From the NCBI GenBank assembly GCA_023897205.1, contig JAHWDD010000007.1, positions 1,612,001 through 1,676,000 on the forward strand: a DNA stretch of 64,000 bases, given 5' to 3'. Numbering within the stretch: position 1 is the first letter of the stretch; each line of letters begins with the position of its first letter. The notes beneath the pieces were generated by a model, which was given only the letters and a program-made list of their open reading frames with translations, was not told where the DNA came from and did no database searches. The translations under genes and the position numbers were made by a program. Origin of the DNA: Exophiala sp. HKRS030. Lineage: Eukaryota; Ascomycota; Eurotiomycetes; Chaetothyriales; Herpotrichiellaceae. This document shows, piece by piece, positions 44,648 to 55,025 of this stretch.

Positions 44648-45325
44648 TCACTCCATACACAAACCCCATTGGGCAATCGTCTCGATCATATCCCTGACGG
44701 TAAAAGCGTACCGACTCGCCACCACCTCTGGAAAGACACCTTCACAAATCTCCCATACCATACTTCCAAGTAACCAAACCCTCAATTCCATCGCATTTGT
44801 TGGTGGGTAGTTGTTGTTGGTGTTGGTGTTGCCGTTGTTGCCGTTGCTGCTGTTGTTGTTGTCCTGGGTGGCAAACCCAAACTCATCCATCTTCCTCTCA
44901 ACGTGTTGAGCGATACGGACCACCACGTCACGAGGCGTGACTCGGTGTTGGCGTGCCACCAGAGACAAAGAGATATTGTTGGCCATCTTTCTCATCATGT
45001 GGACGGTCTCCGAATCCCACCAACCACGTTGGTAGTCCGTCATTGTCAAGTAACCATTGTCGACGGGGAGACCCGAAGCTCCAAGGGCCATGTCCGCACG
45101 GGTCATGGCGGAGGGTGCCAGGAGATGAAGCGGGAGGAGGAGTCGGCCTCCGTTGAAACGACACGCTTCAAAGGACATGGGTGCTAAACCAAAAAAAAGG
45201 TAAGAAGTAGCATGGGAACACATCACACACACGCATGCACGCACGCAATCATTAGTGCGGGAGTAGAAGTAAAAGAAAAAGAAAAGAAAAGCGCAAGTTC
45301 ATCAACACTTACTGACGTTCGCCAT
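44648..45325 (-). CDS. Small protein C with two HTH-like modules
   Basis: Two exons, 45325-45313 (13 nt, encoding MANV and one base) and 45183-44648, give 182 residues. The 129-nt intron starts GTAAGT and ends TTTAG after a pyrimidine tract. If the short exon is wrong, translation could begin at the ATG at 45178. Residues ~64-98 are a first module (TVHMMRKMANN, ISLSLVARQHRVTPRDV, VVRIAQHV) and ~141-177 a second, weaker one (LLGSMVWEICEG, VFPEVVASRYAFTVRDM, IETIAQW). They are separated by an Asn/Gly/Thr-rich linker encoded by AAC-type repeats. The tandem arrangement suggests internal duplication. No known family is recognised; it is related by pattern to small proteins A and B. Confidence 0.62.
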
Positions 45326-45922
45326 ATCAATGGCACGAGGTCGAGCGTAAACGCGACCCAAGCGAAGTTGTTGAATCCAGTCCATTTTTTTTGGATGTCT
45401 TCTGCGCCCAAGACCAAGACCGAAAGGAACAAAAAAGAGAGGACAAGACTCGGTCGAATGACAGAAGTAGGTTGTGAGGTTTTTTTAGAGCAAGAGCCAA
45501 CGGAAAATGCGTGATGATAGACAACCAATTCCTGCTGGACGAAGCTGAAAAAAAGAAGATACAGAGAAAAGTAAGACGAAGAGACCAGCAGGAATATCAA
45601 AAAAGATGTGAATTCACAAAGTAAAACTGAGCATTCAACATTGCGAAGTTCCATCAATAACCAAAGGCGGTCGGGTACAAAAAAGGGTCGCGAAGTCCAC
45701 TATGGGAAGGCGGTGTCGAATGGCCGGTGAGAAGAACAGAAGATTGTGAATGATGTAGAGCCATCGCGAACCATTGATGAATTGGATCGTAAAACAAACC
45801 ACGCTAGACATGCATTCGCAGAATGTCTTTGTCTTCTTTCCTCGCCGAAAATAAACAAACCCCGGCCAGGAAAAACAACTCAGTCAAGAAGACCATATCA
45901 AGCAAGCCCAAAAAAACCAACA
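45326..45922. other. Upstream region of small protein C
   Basis: 597 bp between small protein C and the permease stop codon. AG-rich on the plus strand; only short frames are seen. Confidence 0.5.
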
Positions 45923-47677
45923 TCAGGCAATCCAGAACCATACCCGTTCAAAGACGTTTCTTGGTTTCACCTCTGGCCAACCTCCTTCCATGCGGTCGAT
46001 CTCGGCTTTCCCACTCCACAGGTCCATATCCTTCAGACGAACAAATCTCGTCCGTTTGATAAATTTGTAACCCAAGAAAAGACAGGCAAAGATCGGAATG
46101 TCGATGTAAGGCGGGACAAAGGATTTCGCACTGAAGCGGCCAGGGAAGAAGCAGTCGAAGCCGTTGAAAAGGGCGACGGTGAGGCAGAAGCAGATGGAAA
46201 AATAAGCCAGGAACGGTTGGAACGGAGACTTGTACGGCAAGCTGGATCGTGCTATGCCGTTGTGCCTGAGAGCGTAGTAAAACCGAAGATACGTGACGCA
46301 GATACTGGCCCACACGATCAAGGTGCTCACGGCCGAAAGGTTCGAGATCCAGAAAAAGACATCGGATGAACGAGAACTGACGTTGAGGTAGACCAGCAGG
46401 CTGAGTAGGCTGGTCGCAGCCACGCACGCATATGGCACACCGAACCGTTCGAACCTGAGAAAAGCGGGAGCTCTGTGATCAAGAGCAGTAGAGTATAAGA
46501 CTCGCGTGGAGGCGTAAAAGAATGAATTCCCCGCCGACCATGCAGATGACAGGATGACCGCATTGATGATGGATGGCAGCGCTGGGATTCCTCCGTTAAC
46601 AATCGCAATCACAAAGGGACTCGCTGCTGCTCCTGGTGCCGAATTGTCGATTGCATTCAAAAGCCGAGGGTCTTTGGATGAGACACACATGCCGATCAAT
46701 AACATCGTGAGGACGTAGAAAATAGCAACTCTCCAAAACACTCTCCGTACGGCTTTGGGGATATTTCTGCGAGGATTTTCCTGTGTGGATGTGAATTTTC
46801 GAATCTCGGTCAAGAAGAGCCGTACTTACAGTCTCTCCGGCCGCGATGACAACCATCTCACTGCCTCCGTAGCTAAAGGTAGCAGAGATGAAGATCTTCC
46901 AGAAGGCGAGGAAGCGGCCCAAAGCCCCCGTCTCGAGATACTCCAGCATCGGGCCAGGGTGATCCCAATACCGAAAGCCAATTCTGTCGTGGTTCGGGGC
47001 GCCACCAAGGGTGATGATGAACATCAGCAGGATAAGTCCAACGATAGTGGTCAACTTGATCGCACCAAAGACAAATTCGGCTTCTCCATAGACGCGCACT
47101 GGGAAGCAGTTGATGGCCACCATTGGTACGAAAAGGACGGTGATCCAGACTGCGTTGGGCACTGAATTGGGCCAATATCCTATGACGACCGCTGAGGCGG
47201 AGATCTCGATTGGCACACCGATCGCCAGTTGGTACCAGTAGTTCCAGCCCTAAAGCATGTCAGCCAACGATACCAGGATGATGGGGTTTGTGTCCGACGG
47301 ACCAAGGTGAAGCCCAAAGCAGGGTCGACAAATCGCGCTGCAAACACTGGAACAGCACCGGGAAGAGGCAGGTATGTAGCCATCTCTCCGAGAGAGTTAA
47401 TGACAGCATAAAGGTTGAAACCCGTGATGAGGTAGGCTAGGAAGGCGGACAACGGTCCGGCAAGACTCAAGGCCTGGCCGCTTCCGACGAACAGGCCAGT
47501 GCCGATGGCGCCTGATAATGCCAGAAATTGAACATGACGCGACTTCAGCTTACGATCGAGGGTGCCAACGTTTCTCTGCTCGTGCTCAAGGTTTTTGAGA
47601 TCTTCGTCGTCGGTGCGGGCGTCGACGTCGGCATCTTCTACCTTGCCAGGCTCGATGTCTTTGGGCTCAGGCTCCAT
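45923..47677 (-). CDS. Amino-acid permease, YAT family
   Basis: Three exons, 47677-47303, 47249-46830 and 46780-45923, give 550 residues. Intron 1 uses a less usual donor GTCCGT; intron 2 has GTAAGT/CAG. All phases match. The polar N-terminal ~45 residues are followed by the permease signature SGAIGTGLFVGSGQALSLAG, then LAYLITGFNLYAVINSLGEM, and the typical AAGETENPRRNIPKAVRRVF loop across the second splice junction. Later helices include NSFFYASTRVLYSTALDHRA. The tail is cytosolic, with DLWSGKAEIDRMEGGWPEVK. The family (yeast GAP1/AGP-type) co-transports amino acids with protons at the plasma membrane, and substrates vary. Twelve hydrophobic segments are expected and about that number can be counted. 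Confidence 0.93.
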
Positions 47678-48212
47678 AACGATATCAGCATGACAGATCT
47701 TGAGAATTGCAAAATTACAGATGCCCAGATGGTCGGCATCAAGCGTTGGGAATTACGGGGAGTGCAAGGTGGTCATGATGGTTTTGTAGATCCTTGTAAT
47801 GTGTGAGTTCGGATATATGCGTTCTGCGTACCACCTCAACCAGATAGCATTCAATCTTAGTTGATGTTACGCTGCATTGCCGGGGTAAAAGGACTGGTCG
47901 ATCCTTGGGTAAGAAGCTCACTAGGCTATTCAGATATTGGTTTTGGTTGGCCGCCAAGCTGAGAGGATCTGTGGATCGACTAATGGACTTGTAGAGAGGC
48001 GGTCTCACATCTCACCGCGGTGAAAAGAGAGATTCCGACTGGTGCAAGTCGATATCACTGTCCACAAGACTGATAAAGAGATGGGTTTGCGGGTTGGGTT
48101 TCATCCAGGGTAAGTAAATCCTCCCAAGCCATTTTGTAGCATATTGCCAAGTTTATACTTCATGTCGCTTGTACAGATCATCTCATCGTACTTGTCCAGC
48201 ATCAATATCATT
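47678..48212. other. Promoter region of the amino-acid permease
   Basis: 535 bp between the permease start and the stop codon of the hydrolase gene. It contains the CACCGCGGTG palindrome listed separately. No gene. Confidence 0.5.
48013..48022. promoter_or_regulatory. CACCGCGGTG palindrome, possible Zn2Cys6 site
   Basis: A perfect 10-bp palindrome containing CCG directly abutting CGG lies about 335 bp upstream of the permease start codon. CCG/CGG inverted or everted triplets are the usual targets of zinc-cluster regulators, two of which are encoded in this window. Function is inferred from pattern only. Confidence 0.3.
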
Positions 48213-50048
48213 TCATTCCTCTTCAGATCCACCTGCCGCTATGATGGAATCTTCGCCCGCTTGGGTGTAACGTGCCCTTCGATCAATACAAGTCTGGCAT
48301 CGCCCAAATTTGGCACATTCTGGTTTCAAATGAAGCCAGATCTCTTCACCTGACCGTTGCAACCGATCCCAGTATCTCCGTCGCCAGCCTGGTATCATTC
48401 TTTTGAGGCCCTCGTGCTTGATCTTTAGTCTGGTAGCCGTCCACTTCTCGTCCGGTTGATGCTCAGTCGGCATTTCATGTAACACTTCCAAATCGAGGGG
48501 ATTGTTCTTCGATAGTGTTCTCAAAAAAGGCTGGTCGCGTTTGACCTCTTCTGGCATCACGCGGGAGAGAAAGTCCAAGGATGTGTCAATATTCAAATCG
48601 ATGGCTCTGATGGGATTGATCGTCATTTTCAGCACACCACTCGCAATATGAGGATACAGGACGCAGAAATCCGACTGAGAGATGTGAACAGTGCCTCGAA
48701 CAGTCACTAGCCAGGCCGGCTGTTCTTCGTCGAGAGCTTCTGAGACGACTGATTGCGCAACATCAAAATTCTCTTTCCAGTACATGAATGCCTCGGAATT
48801 GATGCCAAGAAGCGGGACATGCAGCCGATATTTCTTGTCATCTGGAGGAGGGAGCACCGCCATGCCCCAGATGTCGTAGACTATGCCTTGCGTGACATAT
48901 TTGAACTTCTCCCTTTCGCGTAGCAAGCTGATTGTCGTGGTGCCACCAAAGGAGTGTCCTACAATTGTAACGCCTTCGGTATGAAAACGGCTTTCCCAAG
49001 CCGACCAGTCAATACCTTCGAGACCAGCTTTTGAAGCACCAATGGCGCCTCGTACTCGAAGATTACTAGCAGCAACTTGAGCCCCATCGCCAGCACATAT
49101 CTCTTGCATGACTTGATAAGCCTCATGGATCTCCGCCAAGCGCAGGTCGATTTGAGCACGTCGAAGCTCTTTGTCAACTTTGTGGCCCGGGGTTGTATCA
49201 TACTTATCGCCTTTTGGGAAGATGAAGTCGACAACATCATACGGCCTTTGTTGATCATGCTTGAAATGCTCAATGTTTCCACGTCTTTCAAGGTGGTCCC
49301 GATCTGCCGAGCTACCCGGAGGATGGTTGATCAAGGTCCTGGGGCCGCTACCGTCTCTGTGCTCTAAAGCAACGACTACGAAACCGTGACTAGCAAACTC
49401 ACCACAAACTGTCGAATATGCCGTTCTAGTACCACCAAGACCGTGACTGAAGATGATAAGTGGGAATCTGGGCTTTTCGGGTCCGCACGTCGGAGGCGCA
49501 CCCATGCCGCGTCGATGTACACCGTCATTCGTCGATTCGTAACCCTGACGGGGCCAATGATTCGCAAGTCGCGCATTCTTGTACGCCGGTAGCTTCGTGT
49601 ACCATGTTGTACAAAAGAACCACCATTCAGCCAAGTGTTCAGGGAGAGAGGCGAAGCGACCATATCCACGACTCGTCTCATTCCTCGGACGACTCAGCCA
49701 GGTGGGACGATATCTCTGCCCCGGGGTAGATGTATTGAAGTCAGCCCTTGACTCAAAATGGGCCGGGTAGTAAATAGTCATGAGGACAGTCTCGAGTGCA
49801 ATCAGATGCACCTTCTGCCGCGTGATGTGGGAAAAGGTCCGTGGCTCTCGGGCAGGAACTTCGAGGTCGATGGTCCCAACATGGTATGGACCAGTATATT
49901 TTGGTAATTTGCCGTATAGAGGCACCTTGTCCCTGATACCGCTTGGTGGTCTGGCTTTTGGATTTCGTCGGGGCACATCCTGGGGTGTGGTCTTTGCGTG
50001 TTGAGGATGACCAAGCACCCAATCAGGGAAGATTGCGGAAATCGGCAT
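48213..50048 (-). CDS. PAF-acetylhydrolase-like serine hydrolase
   Basis: A single exon encodes 611 residues. The alpha/beta-hydrolase core shows the oxyanion-side motif IIFSHGLGGTRTAYS (~198-212) and the nucleophile elbow GHSFGG with Ser366. A candidate acid lies in YDIWGMAV and the catalytic His in VRGTVHISQSDF. Preceding TIDLEVPAREPR and TIYYPAHF segments are typical of plasma/isoform-II platelet-activating-factor acetylhydrolases. Such enzymes remove short or oxidised sn-2 acyl groups from phospholipids; the fungal substrates are unknown. It has no signal peptide and a long charged C-terminal extension (~110 residues, with WRRRYWDRLQRSGEE and a terminal CQTCIDRR), so it is probably intracellular. 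Confidence 0.9.
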   Translation of the reverse strand: MPISAIFPDWVLGHPQHAKTTPQDVPRRNPKARPPSGIRDKVPLYGKLPKYTGPYHVGTIDLEVPAREPRTFSHITRQKVHLIALETVLMTIYYPAHFESRADFNTSTPGQRYRPTWLSRPRNETSRGYGRFASLPEHLAEWWFFCTTWYTKLPAYKNARLANHWPRQGYESTNDGVHRRGMGAPPTCGPEKPRFPLIIFSHGLGGTRTAYSTVCGEFASHGFVVVALEHRDGSGPRTLINHPPGSSADRDHLERRGNIEHFKHDQQRPYDVVDFIFPKGDKYDTTPGHKVDKELRRAQIDLRLAEIHEAYQVMQEICAGDGAQVAASNLRVRGAIGASKAGLEGIDWSAWESRFHTEGVTIVGHSFGGTTTISLLREREKFKYVTQGIVYDIWGMAVLPPPDDKKYRLHVPLLGINSEAFMYWKENFDVAQSVVSEALDEEQPAWLVTVRGTVHISQSDFCVLYPHIASGVLKMTINPIRAIDLNIDTSLDFLSRVMPEEVKRDQPFLRTLSKNNPLDLEVLHEMPTEHQPDEKWTATRLKIKHEGLKRMIPGWRRRYWDRLQRSGEEIWLHLKPECAKFGRCQTCIDRRARYTQAGEDSIIAAGGSEEE

Positions 50049-50579
50049 CTTCCTCGTCTGAGGTGCCAGAATATGCCACCCCAGTGAATCCCAGTAGTCC
50101 GGACGGACTTGGCTCAGACTTAGGGACAGTAGAACTTTAGCATTGTTGCTGGATGAGTTGGGCCATGTCCTGCCAATCTTGTTAGAGCCTCCGGACTTCG
50201 GATCACTCGTCCTATGTCGATGATGATACGGGTATCTCTCTCAAAAGGTGACGTTGATATCCAGGGACATCAATATCTGTATGCGTTCGTCACTGTCAAG
50301 ATAGTGAGCACGACGTACGAAAAATGGATGTACGTGAAAGACATTGAATCTCTGTCCTCGCTTAAATGACGTCAGAAACACTTCCTCAAGCCGGGTATCA
50401 TCTCCGGAATGAGAATGCTGACATGTCTCCTTGAGCGCTTGGAAATGGGTTTGAAATCAGCCTACAAGAGGTGTTGTAGGCGTGCCAGATCAATGGTAAC
50501 TCCAGATATCCAGAGAGGGGAAATTCGTAGGCGCCCGCTGTCTGAAGGGAACAGATGTCGACCAGCCATGTGAGAGCCG
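50049..50579. other. Promoter region of the serine hydrolase
   Basis: 531 bp between the hydrolase start and the stop codon of the second Zn2Cys6 gene. No gene or clear motif. Confidence 0.5.
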
Positions 50580-52783
50580 CTACGGCCAAAGAGCGGCTTT
50601 TGTTAGGCCAGAGCTGTCACCCGGATGTTCCGGCTCCTGCACAGCTACGTTGATATATTGTCGGGCCTCTTGCACCGACCTTGAAGTTTGTGGTAATTGG
50701 TCTAGAGCCTTCAACAAGGTGCTTTTCAGATAATTGTACGCCTCAAGCTTCATCTTTCCGTGCCTGCGCTCTCGGCTGATGACTTTGTTCATGAGCTGTA
50801 CTGCAGCAACAACATGATGCGGGTATGGGTCGAGTTGGACAAAAGAGGCCGTGAATGTACATGGACCTTCTGTGGATTCGGAATCGTCCGCTGGAGCTCC
50901 TATTGTTAAAGTATTCTCCAGACCAAACTTCAATGCATTGACAATCTCTTGCTCGGCAAAGAGTCTTTTTTCTTTCAACAAAAGAAGTAGATCATCTCGC
51001 TCAGCTGCCTCAACGTTATCCACTAGCATCAAGATGCCCAAGTGATAATGTAACATGACCTCGTACCAATTAAGACGCTCCACCTGGCTGAGGAAATGAA
51101 GTCTTCGTTCACATGCGCTCAACAAGGGTCGAAAGGTGTCCTGGTATATGTCGGCAGCTTCCGTGAAGGCATCCCAAGCTTGCTGGACTTTATCTTCCTC
51201 ATCACCTTCGCGGAGTGCCTCTTTGAGGATTGCAATCATCTTCCATACGAACACTTTACAAGCTGCCGCAGCTGCAATGATCTGCGAGGCAGTGTCGTCA
51301 GAGACTTCGAATGCTGAAGTGCGCCATTCTTTGGTCCGCGTTTGGAAGGAATGGGCACCGGTGCGTAATACTCGCCATGCTGACTCGGACGCAACCCCGT
51401 GCAAGCCAGACGAGAGTGACGAGCGAAAGTTAAGAGTAAGACTAGCCGATGTGTCGAACGTCAACGCGCCCCAGTAAGCTCGGCTCTCGCTGTTCAAGAA
51501 TGCCTCGCTTAGTGGGAAACTCTTTGGTTTGGAATTGGCTAGAGGAGCCATGCCAAATGACACGTTCGAACCACTGAATTGACAGTTGCGTTGACGCTCA
51601 CGCAGACTTTGTATTTGTTGGAATGCAACTTGGACGCAAATCTGGCCCGTGATCCCGTCGACTTCTTCGTCTCTGGATACCCCAACAGGGATCGGCGTCA
51701 GGCCAAAAAGGAAAAGCGTCAAGACGGAGCGATAAGAGACACGGTTGATGACCTTGAGCATATCTCGCCGGGATGCGCGCCACGATTCGCGGACCAAATC
51801 CTCCTGGTTGAGACCTACCCATTCCTGCTGTGGTATGAGGTGCAGCCATGGCGAGGCAAATGATCGAATGGCTAGTTTCAGAGAATCTTCAATCTGGAAG
51901 TTCCGCTCCAGTCGCTGGCTGAGTGGTGTAGCTGCAGCATCTTCCAGGTTGCGCGCTTCCCAATCGTGGTCAATCGCAGCGTCGAGTTCGGCAAATAGTT
52001 TGGAAGGGCGGAAGATAAGATCGTAGCTGGGATCCCAACTGTATTGCAAACGTTAATGAGAGACTTCAAGAAGGATGTAAGTCATCAGGTAGCCGCGTAC
52101 ATGAAGGGACAGCAGTCACGGCCCAGCCAGAAACCAAATATCTGCTCCCAGCAGGACTCGAAAATTTGGTGAAACCATGATCCGAGCGAGCTGCTCACAT
52201 TGTCCGGATGCAATTGCGGATTGCTTGGAGGGCTGATGATTGGGACCGCGACACCTGAGTCGGACGAATGAGTTCTAGCATCATATCAGAAACAGTCTGT
52301 GCTTGTCAAAATCGCGAAACCCTACGGTGTGTACCCTGCGGAGGGCTGGAAGATGGTCCGAGCCGATGTTGTGGTAGCATCGACACTGGCACGAACAGAT
52401 TCCGGGGATGATGAGGCTGCTCGTGGTGGCGAAGCCTCGCGCTTGTTACGTCGAGGCTGTCTGGCTGGCTTCTTTACATCCTTGATCCACTAGCGTTACG
52501 AGGGTCAGGCTCTTTATTCAAGGCGATCATAGATGTGTTATCCGAGTATCAACTTACCTCAAAGGTACATGGTCTTCGCCGACGAGTGCACCTTGAACAA
52601 GACCCATCCCAATCAGGCTGAGATGGATCAAATCCTACCCTTGCAGCATCACAGGCTACGTAACCCGATTAGCGACGTCGTAAGGATTTGACTGAAGGCC
52701 AAGAAGTACACACCTAGACGCGAATTTCGGCACGCATCGCAGCTGGAGAATTGTGTCCTGCGTGGTCCAGGGATGTTACGCAT
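50580..52783 (-). CDS. Zn2Cys6 transcription factor with enlarged zinc-cluster loop
   Basis: Five exons (52783-52714, 52655-52558, 52489-52335, 52274-52101, 52038-50580) give 651 residues with all phases consistent. Introns are 58-68 nt. The zinc cluster spans exons 1 and 2: SCDACRNSRLACDAARVGFD, then SQPDWDGSCSRCTRRRRPCT. Spacing is C-x2-C-x6-C, then a long ~16-residue loop before CxxC-x6-C, ending in FEW as is usual for this subclass. A basic linker follows (KKPARQPRRNKREAS), then the motif SSSLGSWFHQIFESCWEQIF. The long last exon is a helical regulatory domain (YWGALTFDTSASLTLNFRSS, ERLNWYEVMLHYHLGILMLV). It should be a nuclear regulator. Targets are unknown; GH76 and the hydrolase flank it on the same strand. 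Confidence 0.87.
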
Positions 52784-53357
52784 TCTCAATAGCTGTTGTG
52801 CTGATTCAGCGGCAGGTCCTCCGTCCCACCTCTCACGGGTCCACGAATATGTAAAAGCTGTGGCACATCAGTCTTTTCATCGGGTCGATCCTCTCAATCT
52901 TTCAGTTTGAGTGAGGGCGATGAGTTTCCGCATATCAGAACTAGCGTTTCGCAATACCGTCGAATATCAACTGATGTAGAATGCTTGCGACTTGCGGATG
53001 TAGGAAGATTTCGGCGAACACACAAAGCCACTCCGGCGATGCGAAGAAGAAGGGGTTCGGTCTGACCAGGAAAAGTCTCAGCTTAGTTTTGCTTAAAATG
53101 GTATTAAAACCCAGTCACCATTTCGTCAGACAGAATACTGCCTTGTTCCAGGGAAAGACTTGGCCAATTGCTGGCTCCGAAGCCCAGACCAGGTCAGGTA
53201 TAGGGAGGATACGGAGAACAAGGACCTTCCCCGGACTGTCAAGCCTCAAAGCTGATCATCATACGGAGTATGTACATATTCAATTGTGACACCTCCAATC
53301 ATATCCATCCAAAATTGTATGTACAAACGATACACAAGTCATTTACTGTCATATCTG
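52784..53357. other. Promoter region of the second Zn2Cys6 gene
   Basis: 574 bp between this regulator and the GH76 stop codon. A 102-codon plus-strand frame (52981-53289) has no features. Confidence 0.5.
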
Positions 53358-55025
53358 TCATATAGAGATCTGTCTGAAATAGACGTCCCAATTCCATCTC
53401 GCTCGAAGTACTGCCAATCCTCCACTTTGAGTCTCAACTGTTCGACCTCTTCCTCGATCGTTATAGTCCGCCGGGGCAACAGATTGGCCCGGCCAAACTT
53501 GTAGTTTCGGGTTGAGATGGTCCTCAGCGTCGTCTGCGAGGACGGTCGTTTCGTGAATGATCTCCATTTCTTTCTCATCAGGTTGTCCAAAAGTCCACCA
53601 CATTCCAAAATGACCATTGGTGTTTTTGGTGGCCAAGGCAGCTCGTGAGTTGTGAGCCACCCATTTATCATAAGCAGCGCACCGTGCAAGGTGGTAATCA
53701 TAAGTGTCCCGGTCAAAGTCATCGGAACCTCCTTTTGAGGTGAGGAATGACTGCTCTTGGGCCCAGAGTGGCCTACAGAATTCTGACAAATGGTGGAAGA
53801 AAATGCCTTTGAAAGTTTGTCCATCCTGACTGCAATAGCCACCGTGGTCGCAAAACTCCTCCAGAACTCCGCCTCGTCCCAGGCCACTCCACGCAGGGTC
53901 AAGATTTGGCCATCCAGTGGCACGAATCACACTTTCCACCAGAGCATGGCCATCGTCTAGATAGCTCCGTGCTCCAGTAGCAATCCAGAGGCCACGGCTG
54001 GCGGACAAGACGACACCTTGGTTGTAGGTGTAGACCATCCGGTTCAGTTCATCGCATTTTCCGGTGCCCGGATTGACTGTCCCATTGGGATAGCGGTGCC
54101 AGCCGGTAACGTGAAATCCATCTTGATACATGCCTGCATCGGGACTGCGCATCTGACTCTCCATGAGCCATTTGTAACTCTTGATCGCGTTCTCCAGATA
54201 TACAGAATCATGCGGTTTGGCAGAACCTTCCGAGCCTTGCGCCATGTAGGGTGAAGTGTTGTTATCTCCCGGGAAATACAGATACATTCCAATGCTCGCA
54301 GCGGCGAATAATTCATTCGTTATGGCGTTTTTGTAGGGCGTAAGATAAGGGTTCCAGATCATGCCGCCACCACACAATGATTCGTCCCATCCAGCTGCTG
54401 CTAAATCGTAAAAAATGCGAGCCCTATGCGCCGCCATAGGGATGACCTGCAAGCCATGCCATCCGTTATTGTGTCGTAGAAAGTCCCAATGTTTCAAGGA
54501 ATACATTTCAGCAAATTTGAGGTTCTCGAGCCAGCCGAGCACCACCCAAAGCATATCATCATAGGCCTGATTCCGCAATCCAAATGCGTTCTCGCCAAAG
54601 TAGAAGACCGATGTTTGTGCAAAGTATCGATCAATGATGTTTTGCATGACCAACATGTCGGCGCAAGTAGAGGTCGCAGAGACGTCCAGCGAAGATACAA
54701 TGCTGCCCAACGTTGCCGAGACCTGGGTTCCCATGACGGCAGAAGTCCAATCTATGGCACTTGGCCAGGTCCCAGAGAACAAGTCAAAGTATGTGTCTTG
54801 CATGGCCTCCAATGCGTCGAGCATGTCCTGTAGGACGGGTGGAAGATCGTTCTTCCATGGCTTTTTATGTATTTCGTCTCTTTCATTCGCGACCAAGCGT
54901 ATTTGACCGGGATCTTCAACAACCAGGGAATCCGCGACTGACGCATAGGCAGATCGTTCGACAGATCTCGGCTCTGCAAGTCCCAGTATCTCGAGGAAGA
55001 TGAAAAAGACAAGGAAAGGCCGCAT
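53358..55025 (-). CDS. Glycoside hydrolase family 76, alpha-1,6-mannanase
   Basis: A single exon encodes 555 residues. The protein starts with a signal peptide (MRPFLVFFIFLEILGLAEP). The GH76 alpha/alpha-barrel follows. ALEAMQDTYFDLFSGTWPSA is a characteristic start, and NQAYDDMLWVVLGW holds the catalytic Asp pair (Asp156-Asp157). Further conserved parts are WDESLCGGGMIWNP, TYNQGVVLSASRGLW and the terminal GGLAVLRARW. The family cleaves alpha-1,6-mannan backbones. Fungal members (Dcw1/Dfg5-like) act on GPI-anchor mannose to attach proteins to the wall, while others degrade mannan. No GPI-addition signal is obvious at the C-terminus (VYFRQISI), so a soluble secreted enzyme is favoured. Confidence 0.93.
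   Translation of the reverse strand: MRPFLVFFIFLEILGLAEPRSVERSAYASVADSLVVEDPGQIRLVANERDEIHKKPWKNDLPPVLQDMLDALEAMQDTYFDLFSGTWPSAIDWTSAVMGTQVSATLGSIVSSLDVSATSTCADMLVMQNIIDRYFAQTSVFYFGENAFGLRNQAYDDMLWVVLGWLENLKFAEMYSLKHWDFLRHNNGWHGLQVIPMAAHRARIFYDLAAAGWDESLCGGGMIWNPYLTPYKNAITNELFAAASIGMYLYFPGDNNTSPYMAQGSEGSAKPHDSVYLENAIKSYKWLMESQMRSPDAGMYQDGFHVTGWHRYPNGTVNPGTGKCDELNRMVYTYNQGVVLSASRGLWIATGARSYLDDGHALVESVIRATGWPNLDPAWSGLGRGGVLEEFCDHGGYCSQDGQTFKGIFFHHLSEFCRPLWAQEQSFLTSKGGSDDFDRDTYDYHLARCAAYDKWVAHNSRAALATKNTNGHFGMWWTFGQPDEKEMEIIHETTVLADDAEDHLNPKLQVWPGQSVAPADYNDRGRGRTVETQSGGLAVLRARWNWDVYFRQISI

Noticed and set aside
45746..46369. 207-codon plus-strand frame
   Set aside because: It overlaps the last exon of the amino-acid permease on the opposite strand; no recognisable content.
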